From JBBECE01 sp964574935 (GTDB lineage Bacteria > Pseudomonadota > Alphaproteobacteria > Rhizobiales > Devosiaceae), in contig CAZNOZ010000002.1 of assembly GCA_964574935.1 (NCBI GenBank), forward strand, positions 1 through 64,000: a stretch of 64,000 nt of DNA, read 5' to 3'. The notes under the pieces are model-generated. The model was not told the DNA's origin, did no database searches, and saw only the letters and a list, made by a program, of their open reading frames with translations. Positions within the stretch are counted from its first letter, which is position 1. Every line of letters begins with the position of its first letter. Positions 18,261 to 27,900 of this stretch are shown here, piece after piece. Made by a program: the position numbers and the translations under genes.

Positions 18261-20393
18261 TCACATCCCGTGCGACAGCACGGCCAGCAGCAAGAGCGCG
18301 ATGATGTTGGTGATCTTGATCATCGGGTTGACCGCGGGACCGGCGGTGTCCTTGTAAGGGTCGCCGACCGTGTCGCCGGTCACCGCCGCCTTGTGGGCCT
18401 CCGAGCCCTTCTCGTGCAGCACCCCGTTCTTGTCGGTGTAGCCGTCCTCGATGAGCTTCTTGGCGTTGTCCCAGGCGCCGCCGCCGGCGGTCATCGAGAT
18501 CGCCACAAACAGGCCCGTGACGATCACGCCCATCAGCATCGCGCCGAGCGTGGCGAAAGCGGCGGCCGGGCCGGCGAACCAGTTGATGACGAAGAACACA
18601 ACGATCGGTGAGAGCACCGGCAGCAGCGAGGGAACGATCATCTCGCGGATGGCGGCGCGGGTGAGAAGGTCGACGGCGCGGCCGTATTCGGGCCTCACCG
18701 TGCCTTCCATGATGCCAGGGTTCTCGGCGAACTGGCGGCGGACCTCAACGACGACCGCCTGGGCGGCGCGGCCGACGGCGGTCATGGAGAGGCCCCCGAA
18801 CAGGAACGGCAACAGGCCGCCGAACAAAAGGCCGACGACCACGAACGGGTCGGCGAGGGAGAAGCTGATCGAACCCAGCCCGTAGAAGAAGCTGCCGGGC
18901 TCGGCCTGGGCGGCGAAGAATTTGAGATCCTGGGTGTAGGCGGTGAACAGCACCAGCGCGCCGAGGCCCGCCGAGCCGATGGCATAGCCCTTGGTGACCG
19001 CCTTGGTGGTGTTGCCGACCGCGTCGAGGGCATCGGTCGCCCCGCGCACCTCATCGGGCAGGCCGGCCATCTCGGCGATGCCGCCGGCGTTGTCGGTGAC
19101 CGGGCCGAAGGCGTCGAGCGCCACGATCATGCCGGCCAGCGCCAGCATTGTCGCGACCGCCACCGCCAGCCCGAAAAGGCCGGCGATAGAGGTGGTCACG
19201 ATAATGCCGGCGACGATGACCAGGGCCGGCAGGGCCGTCGATTCCAGCGACACGGCGAGCCCCTGGATGACGTTGGTGCCGTGGCCGGTCACGGAGGCCT
19301 CGGCGATCGAGCGCACCGGGCGGTGGGGGGTGCCGGTGTAGTATTCGGTGATCCAGATGATCAGCCCGGTGACCACCAGGCCGGCGACCGCGCACCAGTA
19401 GAGGGCGAGCGGAGTGAAGCCGCCCAGGTCGACGCCCATGTCGCCGAAGATCCACCACATCACCGGATAAAGCGCCGCCAGCGACAGGATGCCGGTGGCC
19501 AGGACGCCTTTGTAGAGGGCGTTCATGATGTTGTTGGAAGCCCCCAGGCGCACGAAGTAGGTGCCGATGATTGAGGTCACCACGCAGGCGCCGCCGATCG
19601 CCAGCGGCAGCACCATGCCGACGAACTTGAACTCGGCCGGCAGCACGATGGCGGCAAGCACCATGGTGGCGACGATGGTGACGACGTAGGTCTCGAAAAG
19701 GTCGGCCGCCATGCCGGCGCAGTCCCCGACATTGTCGCCCACCGAGTCGGCGATCGCGGCGGCGTTGCGCGGATCGTCCTCGGGGATGCCGGCCTCGACC
19801 TTGCCGACCATGTCGCCGCCGACATCGGCGCCCTTGGTGAAGATGCCGCCGCCCAGCCGGGCGAAGATCGAAATCAGCGAGGCGCCGAAGGAAAGCGCCA
19901 CCAGAGCGTCGATTGTCTCGCGGCTGGTGGGGGCGTTGCCGAGCCCCCAGGTCATGAACATGAAATAGGCGGTGACGCCGATCAGCCCCAGCCCGGCGAC
20001 CAGCATGCCGGTGACGGCGCCGGACTTGAAGGCCAGCGACAGCCCCCCGGCGAGGGAGGTGGTGGCGGCCTGGGCGACCCTGACGTTGGCGCGCACGGAG
20101 AGGTTCATGCCGATGAAGCCGGCCGAAGCCGACAGGATCGCGCCGAGTGCGAAGCCGATGGCGGGATAGATGCCCAGAAGCCACCAGGCGATGGCGAAGA
20201 TGACCACGCCGACCCCGGCGATGGTCAAGTATTGGCGCCGCAAATAGGCCTGCGCGCCCTCGCGGACGGCGGCGGATATCTCCTGCATCTTCTCGGAGCC
20301 GGCATCGGCGCTCAACAAGCTGCGCGTGGTCACGAAGCCGTAGACGATCGACAACGCGCCCGCGAGCACGATCAGCCACAGTGTCAGGGTCAT
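18261..20393 (-). CDS. hppA: Membrane H+-translocating pyrophosphatase, K+-independent type
   Basis: A 710-residue, roughly 16-TM membrane protein that couples pyrophosphate hydrolysis to proton pumping. Substrate-binding motifs are intact: KGADVGGDMVGKVEAG (usual form DVGADLVGK), DNVGDCAGMAADLFE, and the C-terminal TGDTVGDPYKDTAGP. K464 in GNTTKAVTKG, with T467 three residues on, is the pair that marks K+-independent H+-pumping enzymes, whereas K+-dependent ones have Ala there. Start ATG 20393 is followed directly by the first membrane segment. It likely recovers energy from biosynthetic pyrophosphate. Transcribed alone. Confidence 0.96.
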   Translation of the reverse strand: MTLTLWLIVLAGALSIVYGFVTTRSLLSADAGSEKMQEISAAVREGAQAYLRRQYLTIAGVGVVIFAIAWWLLGIYPAIGFALGAILSASAGFIGMNLSVRANVRVAQAATTSLAGGLSLAFKSGAVTGMLVAGLGLIGVTAYFMFMTWGLGNAPTSRETIDALVALSFGASLISIFARLGGGIFTKGADVGGDMVGKVEAGIPEDDPRNAAAIADSVGDNVGDCAGMAADLFETYVVTIVATMVLAAIVLPAEFKFVGMVLPLAIGGACVVTSIIGTYFVRLGASNNIMNALYKGVLATGILSLAALYPVMWWIFGDMGVDLGGFTPLALYWCAVAGLVVTGLIIWITEYYTGTPHRPVRSIAEASVTGHGTNVIQGLAVSLESTALPALVIVAGIIVTTSIAGLFGLAVAVATMLALAGMIVALDAFGPVTDNAGGIAEMAGLPDEVRGATDALDAVGNTTKAVTKGYAIGSAGLGALVLFTAYTQDLKFFAAQAEPGSFFYGLGSISFSLADPFVVVGLLFGGLLPFLFGGLSMTAVGRAAQAVVVEVRRQFAENPGIMEGTVRPEYGRAVDLLTRAAIREMIVPSLLPVLSPIVVFFVINWFAGPAAAFATLGAMLMGVIVTGLFVAISMTAGGGAWDNAKKLIEDGYTDKNGVLHEKGSEAHKAAVTGDTVGDPYKDTAGPAVNPMIKITNIIALLLLAVLSHGM

Positions 20394-20565
20394 GGAAAGC
20401 TCTCGATTTGGATTGGTCTCAAAGCCCGCCCGGGCGCAAACGGCCCTCGGTGGCACGCCCGACGCGCCGCGGCCCCTCCCCCCGGACTATGGCGCCGGTA
20501 TGCCAAATCGCGCGCCGCGAGGCAACGGCTTTCCGGCGCCCCGTGCCGGCGCCCGATGACGTCCG

Positions 20566-20880
20566 TCAGCCGGCGAGCTCGGCGAGCCGGGCGGTGAGGG
20601 TCGCCGGATCGCCGAGAACCCGCACCCGCTTGTCGCGGGCGTTCTGGCCCGCTGAGATGGCGATGGCCGATTTGGGGACCCTGAGAGTTTTGGCCAGCAG
20701 CGCGACGACGGCGGCGTTGGCGCGGCCCTTGTCGGGCGGCGCGGTGACGCGCACGCGCAGGACCGGCTCGCCGGCACGGCTTTCGACACCGTCGATGGAT
20801 GTGCGCCGGGCGCCCGGGGTGACGCGCAGGCGCAGCTCGACGCCGTCGGTCAGCGCCCGCCAGGGCAAGGAAGCGGGCAT
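20566..20880 (-). CDS. DUF167 (YggU) family protein
   Basis: A 104-residue cytoplasmic protein of the DUF167/UPF0235 family. LRLRVTPGARRTSIDGV and the conserved PPDKGRANAAVVALLAKTL followed by VRVLGD are characteristic. No biochemical role is established. Its start codon is four bases after the stop of the YggT gene, so the two are translationally linked. The yggT-yggU pairing is common in Proteobacteria. Confidence 0.92.
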   Translation of the reverse strand: MPASLPWRALTDGVELRLRVTPGARRTSIDGVESRAGEPVLRVRVTAPPDKGRANAAVVALLAKTLRVPKSAIAISAGQNARDKRVRVLGDPATLTARLAELAG

Positions 20881-20884
20881 CGGC

Positions 20885-21178
20885 TCAGAAGAAGGCGGCC
20901 GGCCTGAGATACTCGATGATGACGCGCTCGAGGATGTAGATCGCCAGGAACAGGATCAGCGGCGAGATGTCGATGCCGCGCAGATTCGGCATGAACCGGC
21001 GAATGGGCCTGAGCGCCGGCTCGGTCAGCGCGGAAACGATGCGCCAGATGGTGGCCACGAAGTCGTTGCGCCCGTTGATGACGTTGAAGGCGAACAGCCA
21101 GCTCATGATGATCATCACGATGACCACCCACCAGTAGAACCGCAGGATGATCAGGATTACGTCGAGGATGATGTCCAT
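20885..21178 (-). CDS. YggT family integral membrane protein
   Basis: A 97-residue inner-membrane protein with two hydrophobic halves. The first ends in the typical SWLFAFNVINGRNDF, and the middle has LTEPALRPIRRFMPNLRGID, then ISPLILFLAIYILERVI. The family is osmotic-shock related in E. coli and is linked to cell division or thylakoid organisation in other lineages. Its role here is unknown. It is first in a two-gene operon with DUF167. Confidence 0.93.
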   Translation of the reverse strand: MDIILDVILIILRFYWWVVIVMIIMSWLFAFNVINGRNDFVATIWRIVSALTEPALRPIRRFMPNLRGIDISPLILFLAIYILERVIIEYLRPAAFF

Positions 21179-21277
21179 GAGGGGCTCCGGCCAATGCAGC
21201 GCCTATGTAGCCAAGCCGGTGGGAGCCGGCAAGGGCGCGCGACAGGCGAATTCGGGCGGGATGACGGCGCCCGGCCG

Positions 21278-21727
21278 TCAGTGGTCGCCGGCCACCTGGC
21301 GCCTGACCTTGTTGCGCAGAATTGTGCGCTGGCGGGCCGGGACATGGATGAGTTCGGCGACGCGCCAGACCATGTTGTCTTCGAGCTCGTGGTTTTCGGC
21401 GTCGGCGAACACCAGCTCCCACATCATCCGGATGATCTCGAGGCGTTCGGTCTCTTCGAGCCGGGCGAGGCTCGCGGTGAAGGCGTAGTAGTCGACCGAT
21501 TCGCGGTCCTTGCGGGTGGCCAGCGCAATGAGCTCGGCGACCTGCCGCTCGGTCAGGTCGTAGCGCTCCTGCAGGAGCGCGCGGAGGGTGGCGCACTCCG
21601 CATCCGTCACCTCGCCGTCGACGGCGGTCAGATGCACCAGCAGGGCAGCGACGGCGAGCCTAGGGTCGGGGGGCTCGCTCTCGGTTTCGGCGGAGCGTGT
21701 GAACAAGCGCGACAAGGCGTCGAACAT
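21278..21727 (-). CDS. TerB family protein
   Basis: A 149-residue helical protein with the TerB (tellurite-resistance B-like) domain. Two acidic motifs, LTAVDGEVTDAE in the first half and VFADAENHELEDNMVWRVAELI in the second, are the family's metal-binding type signatures. No other ter gene is near, so tellurite resistance should not be inferred. AAGGA lies ahead of ATG 21727. It is 99 bases upstream of the YggT gene on the same strand and may share its transcript. Confidence 0.88.
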   Translation of the reverse strand: MFDALSRLFTRSAETESEPPDPRLAVAALLVHLTAVDGEVTDAECATLRALLQERYDLTERQVAELIALATRKDRESVDYYAFTASLARLEETERLEIIRMMWELVFADAENHELEDNMVWRVAELIHVPARQRTILRNKVRRQVAGDH

Positions 21728-21816
21728 CAGCGGTCCTTTCGCTCATAACGATAGGTGCGGGCCGGGCGGCGCTCAAGGGGCGCCGGTGTCGCGCGCGGGT
21801 CCGGCGAGTTGCGCGA

Positions 21817-22347
21817 TCAGGCAGGAACGTACGTCAACCTGATCACGTCCTCGCCGATCCGGTCGCTGGCCACAAGGCGGAGCCGCGGCCGGGGGCCGGC
21901 GAAGAATGGCGTGCCGCGACCAAGCACGACGGGGTGGAAGTAAAGTCGATATTCGTCGATTAGACCGAGGTCGGTCAGGCTTTGCGCCAGGTCCGGTCCG
22001 CCCACTTCGATCTCGCCTTCGAACTCATCCTTCAGCCCGCGTATCGCCGCCTCGACATCGTCCGTGACAAGGGTGGCGTTGGGGCCGACCGACTGCAACG
22101 AGCGCGACACGACCCATTTCGGCTGGCTCCGCCACGCCGTCGCGAAGTCGCGTTCCTCCGGAGACCAGTCGGGCTGGTCCTCGTCCCAATAGCGCATGAT
22201 CTCGTACAGGCGGCGGCCGTACACACTGCCCGTCAGGCCGCGCACTTGCTCTGTCCAGTGGCGAAAGAGCTCGGGATCGGGCGCGAATTCCTGATGGTCG
22301 ACATAGCCGTCCAGGGACAGGTTCATTCCGAAGACCATCTTCGCCAT
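21817..22347 (-). CDS. Dihydrofolate-reductase-like protein (RibD C-terminal family)
   Basis: A 176-residue protein of the RibD-C/dihydrofolate-reductase superfamily. The N terminus FGMNLSLDGYVD and GSVYGRRLYEIMRYW match, and the C-terminal IEVGGPDLAQSLTDLGLIDEYRLYFHPVVLGRGTPFF type of block, read in pieces, is the family's nucleotide-binding strand and loop. It probably binds NADPH, but the substrate is unknown. It is a stand-alone version, not riboflavin RibD, as the deaminase domain is absent. ATG 22347 is selected because the longer frame overlaps the divergent imuA promoter. Confidence 0.88.
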   Translation of the reverse strand: MAKMVFGMNLSLDGYVDHQEFAPDPELFRHWTEQVRGLTGSVYGRRLYEIMRYWDEDQPDWSPEERDFATAWRSQPKWVVSRSLQSVGPNATLVTDDVEAAIRGLKDEFEGEIEVGGPDLAQSLTDLGLIDEYRLYFHPVVLGRGTPFFAGPRPRLRLVASDRIGEDVIRLTYVPA

Positions 22348-22514
22348 GCGGCAAAATCTCCATTCCAGGGGTCGAGAATTACCTCGGGCCGAGGCTTGCA
22401 CGCAATGGATGACGGGCGCTGTTGCGCGCCATTTTGCGGTCGGTGTGGCGACTGGCCCGAGGTCCGCCAACCACCCGTTGCCGTGCGGGTCTTGACTCTC
22501 GTTCCGATTCCGGT

Positions 22515-22529
22515 GTTCTCTTTTTGTTC
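22515..22529 (+). promoter_or_regulatory. LexA (SOS) box, GTTC-N7-GTTC
   Basis: GTTC, seven bases (TCTTTTT), GTTC exactly matches the alphaproteobacterial LexA operator. It ends 19 bases before the imuA start codon, within the expected promoter/leader region, so the mutasome operon should be repressed by LexA and induced by DNA damage. Confidence 0.85.
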
Positions 22530-22548
22530 TCATTGGCGGGATGGCCCG

Positions 22549-23364
22549 ATGAACGATGCCCAGAGGTCCGGGACGCTGGCGCGTCTGAAGGATCGCATCG
22601 CGAAACTCGAAAACCGTCCGGTGGCGGCCGGGGCGATAGCGTCTGCCGGCGGATTCGGGACCCGTCGCGGTGCGGCGCGGTTCGTTCCCTGGCGGCAGGC
22701 GCCGGCGGGGCTGGTGCATGAGGTCTGGACCGGAAATCTGCGCGACGCCGGGGCCGGGCTCGGTTTTGCGCTGGGGCTCGTTCGGCCGCTTCTCACCCCG
22801 GCGCGGCCGGCCATCGTGTGGCTGCAGCGGCAGTTCGAGGCGGCCGAGACCGGGCTCGCCTACGGCGCCGGGCTGGCGGTGCTCGGCATCGAGCCGGAGG
22901 CGATCGTGATCGGCCGCATGAAGCAGACCGGCGAGCTGCTGTGGGCGGCCGAGGAGGCGCTGGGCTGCACCGGCGTGGCGGCGGTGGTCGCCGATATCGC
23001 CGGCTATCCGAGGGCACTCGATTTCACCGCCACCCGGCGGCTGGCGCTCAGGGCGGCGCGCACGGGGGTGTCGGTGGTGCTGGTGCGCTACGGGCCGGAA
23101 AAGCCGGCCAGCGCCGCCTTCATGCGCTGGCAGGTCAGCCCGGCACCCTCGGGGAAGCGGGCCTTCGACGAGCGGGCGGGGGGCGCGGCGCGGTTCGCGG
23201 TCAGCCTGGAACGGTCGGGATCGGGGCTACGGGGCAACTGGCTACTGGAATGGCAAGATGACGGCTTTGGCGAAATCGATGCGGACGCCGAACGAGGCGC
23301 CCGAAAGGCGGCATCTGGCGCTGTGGTTCCCGTTCTGGGCCACCGACTGTCTCGAACGGCTTGA
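22549..23364 (+). CDS. imuA: ImuA, mutasome RecA-like protein
   Basis: A 271-residue protein recognised from its place upstream of imuB and dnaE2 and from its RecA-like core. FVPWRQAPAGLVHEVW opens the domain, and LTPARPAIVWLQ, YGAGLAVLGIEPEAIVIGR and WAAEEALGCTGVAAVVAD follow. No intact Walker A GKT is visible, which is usual for ImuA. It cooperates with ImuB and DnaE2 in damage-induced mutagenic translesion synthesis. The ATG at 22549 directly follows the LexA-box leader. The last 107 bases overlap imuB in another frame, which suggests translational coupling. Confidence 0.88.
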   Translation: MNDAQRSGTLARLKDRIAKLENRPVAAGAIASAGGFGTRRGAARFVPWRQAPAGLVHEVWTGNLRDAGAGLGFALGLVRPLLTPARPAIVWLQRQFEAAETGLAYGAGLAVLGIEPEAIVIGRMKQTGELLWAAEEALGCTGVAAVVADIAGYPRALDFTATRRLALRAARTGVSVVLVRYGPEKPASAAFMRWQVSPAPSGKRAFDERAGGAARFAVSLERSGSGLRGNWLLEWQDDGFGEIDADAERGARKAASGAVVPVLGHRLSRTA

Positions 23365-24847
23365 ACCGGGACTTTCCGGCGGCCGGCCGCTGGCGCTCTA
23401 CGAGATGGAAAAGAGCGCCATGCGGCTCAAGGCGCTGAACCGGGCGGCGCTGGAGGCCGGGCTCGGCGAGGGCCAGACGCTGGCCGATGCGCGGGCGCTC
23501 TGTCCAAATCTCGTCAGCCGGCCGATGGACCGGGGGCGGCTGATGGAAGCCTTCGGGGAGCTGGCGGACTGGCTGAGCGCGTTCAGCCCGCTGGTGGCGA
23601 TCCACGGGGTTGTTGCCCCGATGGGCGATATCGTCATGGACATCACCGGGGTGAGCCATCTTTTCGGCGGCGAGGCGGGGTTGCTCAAAGAGGTCACCGC
23701 CCGGCTCGAAGGGGAGGGGCTCAGCGTCAGCGGCGCTATTGCCGACAGCGTCGGGGCGGCCTGGGCGCTGAGCCGGTTCGGCAAAAGCGAGACCCTGGGC
23801 AGGGTGCTCGCCCCAGGCGGGGAGGAAGAGGCGCTCGCCGAGCTGCCGGTGATGGCGCTGAGGCTCGACGAGGAGACGAGCGCCGGGCTCGCCACGATGG
23901 GGCTCAAGCGTGTCGGTCAGCTCTATGGGCGCGACCGGCGGGCGCTCAAGGCCCGGTTCGGGGAGGGGTTGCTCGTGCGGCTCGACCAGGCGCTCGGCAT
24001 CGCCGGCGAGCGCATCGTGCCGCGGCTGCCGGCCCCCGAGCGGGTGGCCGAGCGGCGGTTCGGCGAACCGATCGGGCTTGTCGACGACGTCCTGGCCACC
24101 ATCGCGGACCTGGCGCGGCGGCTGTGCGCCGAGCTGGAGGCGGCGCGGGAGGGCGCGCAAACGTTTCACCTTTTCCTCTACCGGGTCGATCACAAGCTGA
24201 TGCATCTGGCGGTCAACGCCGCCTCGGCCACCCGCGAGGCGCCGCATGTCGCGCGGCTCATCGCGCACCGGCTGGAGCGGCTGCAAACCGATTTCGACGC
24301 CGGGTTCGGCATCGACATGATGCGGCTGGGCGCCACCTCGGTCAGCCGGCTCGACGAGACCCAACTCGGGGTCTTCGAGGGGGCCGACACGCGGCTCGAT
24401 CTCGACCGCTTCTACGACCGGGTGACCAGCCGGTTCGGACCGGCGGCGCTTTCCCGCTCGAAATTCGCCGACACGCATATCCCGGAGCGGGCGGTGACGC
24501 TCGAACCGGTGGTGGCGCGGACCGGGGATGCGCCGCAGGCGATGCCCGACGCGACCCAGCCGCGGCCGCTGAGGCTGTTGCCGGTACCCGAAGAGGTCAC
24601 GGTCGTCGCCGAGGTTCCCGAGGGCCCGCCGGGGCGGATGCAGTGGCGGCGGGTCAGCTACCGGTTCAGCCGCGTCTCGGGCCCCGAGCGTATCGGGGTC
24701 GAGTGGTGGCGGCCCGGGGAAGGGGCGCTGACCCGCGACTACTATGTCGCCGAGGACGACGAAGGGCGGCGCTTCTGGCTCTTCCGGGAGGGGCTCTATG
24801 ACGAAACCCGGCAGCCGCGCTGGTTCGTGCACGGGTTTTTCGCGTGA
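23258..24847 (+). CDS. imuB: ImuB, catalytically inactive Y-family polymerase
   Basis: A 529-residue Y-family DNA-polymerase homologue that serves as the hub linking DnaE2 to the sliding clamp. The palm motif that holds catalytic acids in DinB is replaced by HLALWFPFWATD, and the second motif reads VMDITGVSHLFGGEAGLL without the SDE-type acidic pair. Both changes are the hallmark of inactive ImuB. A thumb/helix-hairpin region (LATMGLKRVGQLY) and a little-finger-like part follow. ATG 23258 is used, and an in-frame ATG at 23279 is also possible. It overlaps imuA by 107 bases. A palindromic element separates it from dnaE2. Confidence 0.94.
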   Translation: MTALAKSMRTPNEAPERRHLALWFPFWATDCLERLEPGLSGGRPLALYEMEKSAMRLKALNRAALEAGLGEGQTLADARALCPNLVSRPMDRGRLMEAFGELADWLSAFSPLVAIHGVVAPMGDIVMDITGVSHLFGGEAGLLKEVTARLEGEGLSVSGAIADSVGAAWALSRFGKSETLGRVLAPGGEEEALAELPVMALRLDEETSAGLATMGLKRVGQLYGRDRRALKARFGEGLLVRLDQALGIAGERIVPRLPAPERVAERRFGEPIGLVDDVLATIADLARRLCAELEAAREGAQTFHLFLYRVDHKLMHLAVNAASATREAPHVARLIAHRLERLQTDFDAGFGIDMMRLGATSVSRLDETQLGVFEGADTRLDLDRFYDRVTSRFGPAALSRSKFADTHIPERAVTLEPVVARTGDAPQAMPDATQPRPLRLLPVPEEVTVVAEVPEGPPGRMQWRRVSYRFSRVSGPERIGVEWWRPGEGALTRDYYVAEDDEGRRFWLFREGLYDETRQPRWFVHGFFA

Positions 24848-24851
24848 AGAG

Positions 24852-24951
24852 CTCCCTCCCCCAGCAAGGGGGAGGGTGGGGTGGGGGTTGGCAGCCCCTC
24901 GACCCCCACCCGCCCCTGCGGGCCGACCTCCCCCTTCCAGGGGGAGGTGGA
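24852..24951. repeat. Compound palindromic repeat element
   Basis: About 100 bases built of three perfect inverted repeats. The left hairpin is CCCTCCCCC/GGGGGAGGG (24854-24862, 24868-24876). A central pair is GGGTGGGGGT/ACCCCCACCC (24879-24888, 24902-24911). The right hairpin is ACCTCCCCC/GGGGGAGGT (24926-24934, 24940-24948). This is the look of a dispersed, non-autonomous palindromic element of the type common in alphaproteobacterial intergenic DNA. It lies inside the mutasome operon. Confidence 0.85.
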
Positions 24952-24970
24952 GGCTTGAGCGGAGACCGCC

Positions 24971-27900
24971 ATGCCGCAAACTGAGCGGGCCTATGCCGAA
25001 TTGGCGACGATCTCGAATTTCTCGTTCCTCAGGGGCGGCTCGCATCCGGGCGAACTGGTGGCAAGGGCGGCGGCGCTGGGGCTGACGGGGCTGGGGCTTT
25101 GCGACCGCAACTCGTTCGCCGGGGTGGTGCGGGCGCATGTGGCGGCGCGCGACGTCGCCGAAATCCATCCGGATTTCCGCTTCGTGGTGGGCGTGCGGCT
25201 GGTGTTCGAAGACGGCACACCGGACATTCTCGCCTATCCCACCGACCGGGCGGCCTATGGGCGGCTCACCGCGCTTCTGACCCGGGGCAATCTGAGGGCC
25301 GAGAAGGGCGAATGCCATCTGAACTTCGCCGATCTCGGCGGCAGCGAAGAGGGGCAGCTGTTCGTCGTGATGCCGACGCCGGGCGAGACGGAAGCCAACG
25401 ACCGCACGCTCGCCGGGCTGGCTTCACTGGCGCCGGGGCGGGTCTGGCTCGGCGCCGCCTGCCGCTATCAGGGGGACGACCGGGCCTGGCTGAACCGGCT
25501 CGCCGATCTGGCGGGGCGGGCGGGCGTGCCGATGCTGGCGGTGGGTGACGTTATCTATCACGATCCCGGCCGGCGGCCGCTGCAGGACGTTCTGACCTGC
25601 ATCCGGGAGCATCTGACGATCTTTTCGGCCGGGCGGCGGCTGGAAAAGAACGCCGAGCGGTATCTCAAAGCGCCCCGGGAGATGGCGCGGCTCTTCCGCG
25701 AGCATCCGCAAGCGGTCGCCGAGACCGGGGCGCTGATCGCGCGGATCTGCTTCTCGCTCGACGATCTTCGCTACAACTATCCCGAGGAGACCATCGGCAA
25801 TGGCGAGACGGCGCAAGAGACCCTCGAACGGCTGACCTGGGAGGGGGCGAAAAAACGCTACCCGGACGGGGTGCCCTACAAGGTCAAGCGCGGTCTGGTC
25901 GGCGAGCTCTCACTGATCGCCGAAAAGCGCTACGCGGCCTATTTCCTGACCGTGCACGATCTGGTGCGCTTCGCCCGCGAGGAGCGGGGGATCCTCTGCC
26001 AGGGGCGCGGTTCGGCAGCCAATTCGACGGTGTGCTTCTGTCTCGGGGTGACCGAGGTCGACCCGATGATCGGCAATCTCGTCTTCGGCCGGTTTTTGTC
26101 CACCGAGCGCGACGAGCCGCCGGACATCGACGTCGATTTCGAGCATGAGCGGCGCGAGGAGGTGATCCAGTATCTGTATTCAAAATACGGCCGCGACCGG
26201 GCGGCGCTGACCGCCACCGTCATCACCTACCGCTCGCGCAGTGCCCTGCGCGAAGTGGGCAAGGTGTTCGGGCTTTCCGACGACGCCGTCGCGTCGCTCA
26301 ACTCGATGAGCTGGGGGTCGTGGGGGCGAAGCATCGACACCGGGCAGGTGGCGAAGACCGGGCTCGATGTTTCCGATCCCAACCTCGCCCATGTGTTGAA
26401 ACTGGCCGACGAGCTGATGGGGTTTCCGCGCCATCTTTCCCAGCATGTCGGCGGCTTCGTTCTGACCCGCGACCGGCTCGACCATTCGATCCCGATCTCG
26501 CATGCGGCGATGGAAGACCGCACCGTCGTCGAATGGGACAAGGACGATCTCGATGCCCTCGGCATCCTCAAGGTCGACGTTCTGGCGCTGGGGATGCTCA
26601 GCTGCATAAGGCGGGCCTTCGAGCTGATGGTGCTGCATTACGGGCAAAAACTCACCCTGGCCGGGGTGCTGCGGGACCAGGACGACCGGGTCTACGCGAT
26701 GGCACGGCGGGCCGACACGGTCGGGGTGTTCCAGATCGAGAGCCGGGCGCAGATGAGTATGCTGCCCCGGCTCAGGCCACGCGAGTTCTACGACCTCGTC
26801 ATCGAGGTGGCGATCGTCCGACCCGGGCCGATCCAGGGCGGCATGGTGCACCCCTATCTCAAACGCCGGCAGGGTGTCGAAACCCAAGAGGAGGTCGGGC
26901 AAGAGCTGCACGAAGTGCTCAAGCGCACGCTCGGCATTCCGCTCTTCCAGGAGCAGGCGATGCAGATCGCCATCGTCGCCGGCGGGTTCACCCCGGGCGA
27001 GGCCGACCAGTTGCGGCGCGCCATGGCGACCTTCCGGCGCTCGGGGACGATCGGGAAATTCCGCGACAAGCTCGTCTCCGGCATGCTCGCGCGCGGCTAC
27101 GATCAGGCGTTCGCCGAACGCTGCTTCAAGCAGATCGAGGGCTTCGCCGATTACGGCTTTCCGGAAAGCCACGCCGCCTCGTTCGCGCTGCTTGTCTATG
27201 TCTCGTGCTGGTTGAAATGCCACTATCCGGACGTCTTCTGCGCGGCGATCCTCAACTCGCAGCCGATGGGTTTTTACGCCCCGGCGCAGCTGGTGCGCGA
27301 CGCGCGCGAGCACGGGGTCGAGGTGCGCGAGGTCGATGTCAACCGCTCCGATCCCGATGCCGTGCTCGAAACGGGGGCGCCGGCGGCCGAGCGGGTATGG
27401 CAGCGCCACGGCGAGATGCGCGGCGATATTCAGGCGACCCATGCGGTCCGGCTCGGCTTCGCCTCGATCAAGGGGATGAAGCGCGAGGAGGCCGAGCTGA
27501 TCACAGCGCGGCGGGGGGCGGGCTACGACTCGGTGCGCGATCTGTGGCTCAGGACTTCGCTGCCGGTGGCGAGCCTCAAGCGGCTGGCCGAGGCGGATGC
27601 GTTCGGCTCGATCGGGCTCGACCGGCGGGCGGCGCTATGGGTGGTCAGGGGCCTCAAGGGCGTCCATGGCGCCGAAACCCTGCCGCTGTTCGAAGCCGCC
27701 GAACGGCCGAGCGCGGCCGAGGAAGAGGAGGCCCGGCTGCCGGCGATGCCGCTCGGGGAACAGGTCATTCACGACTACCGGGCGATCTCGATGAGTCTGA
27801 AAGCGCATCCGGTCTCGTTCTTCCGCGAAGAGCTCACCGCCCGCCGGGTGGTCTCGGCCGCCGATCTGGCCGAGAGCGCGGACGGGCGGGTGATGGAGAC

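Noticed and set aside
17844..18357. Small open frames on both strands upstream of the phosphotransferase gene
   Set aside because: Arg/Pro/Ser-rich composition, mutual overlap and no ribosome-binding site or family pattern.
21278..21727. Tellurite-resistance locus
   Set aside because: Only a lone TerB-domain protein is present. No terC, terD or related genes are nearby.
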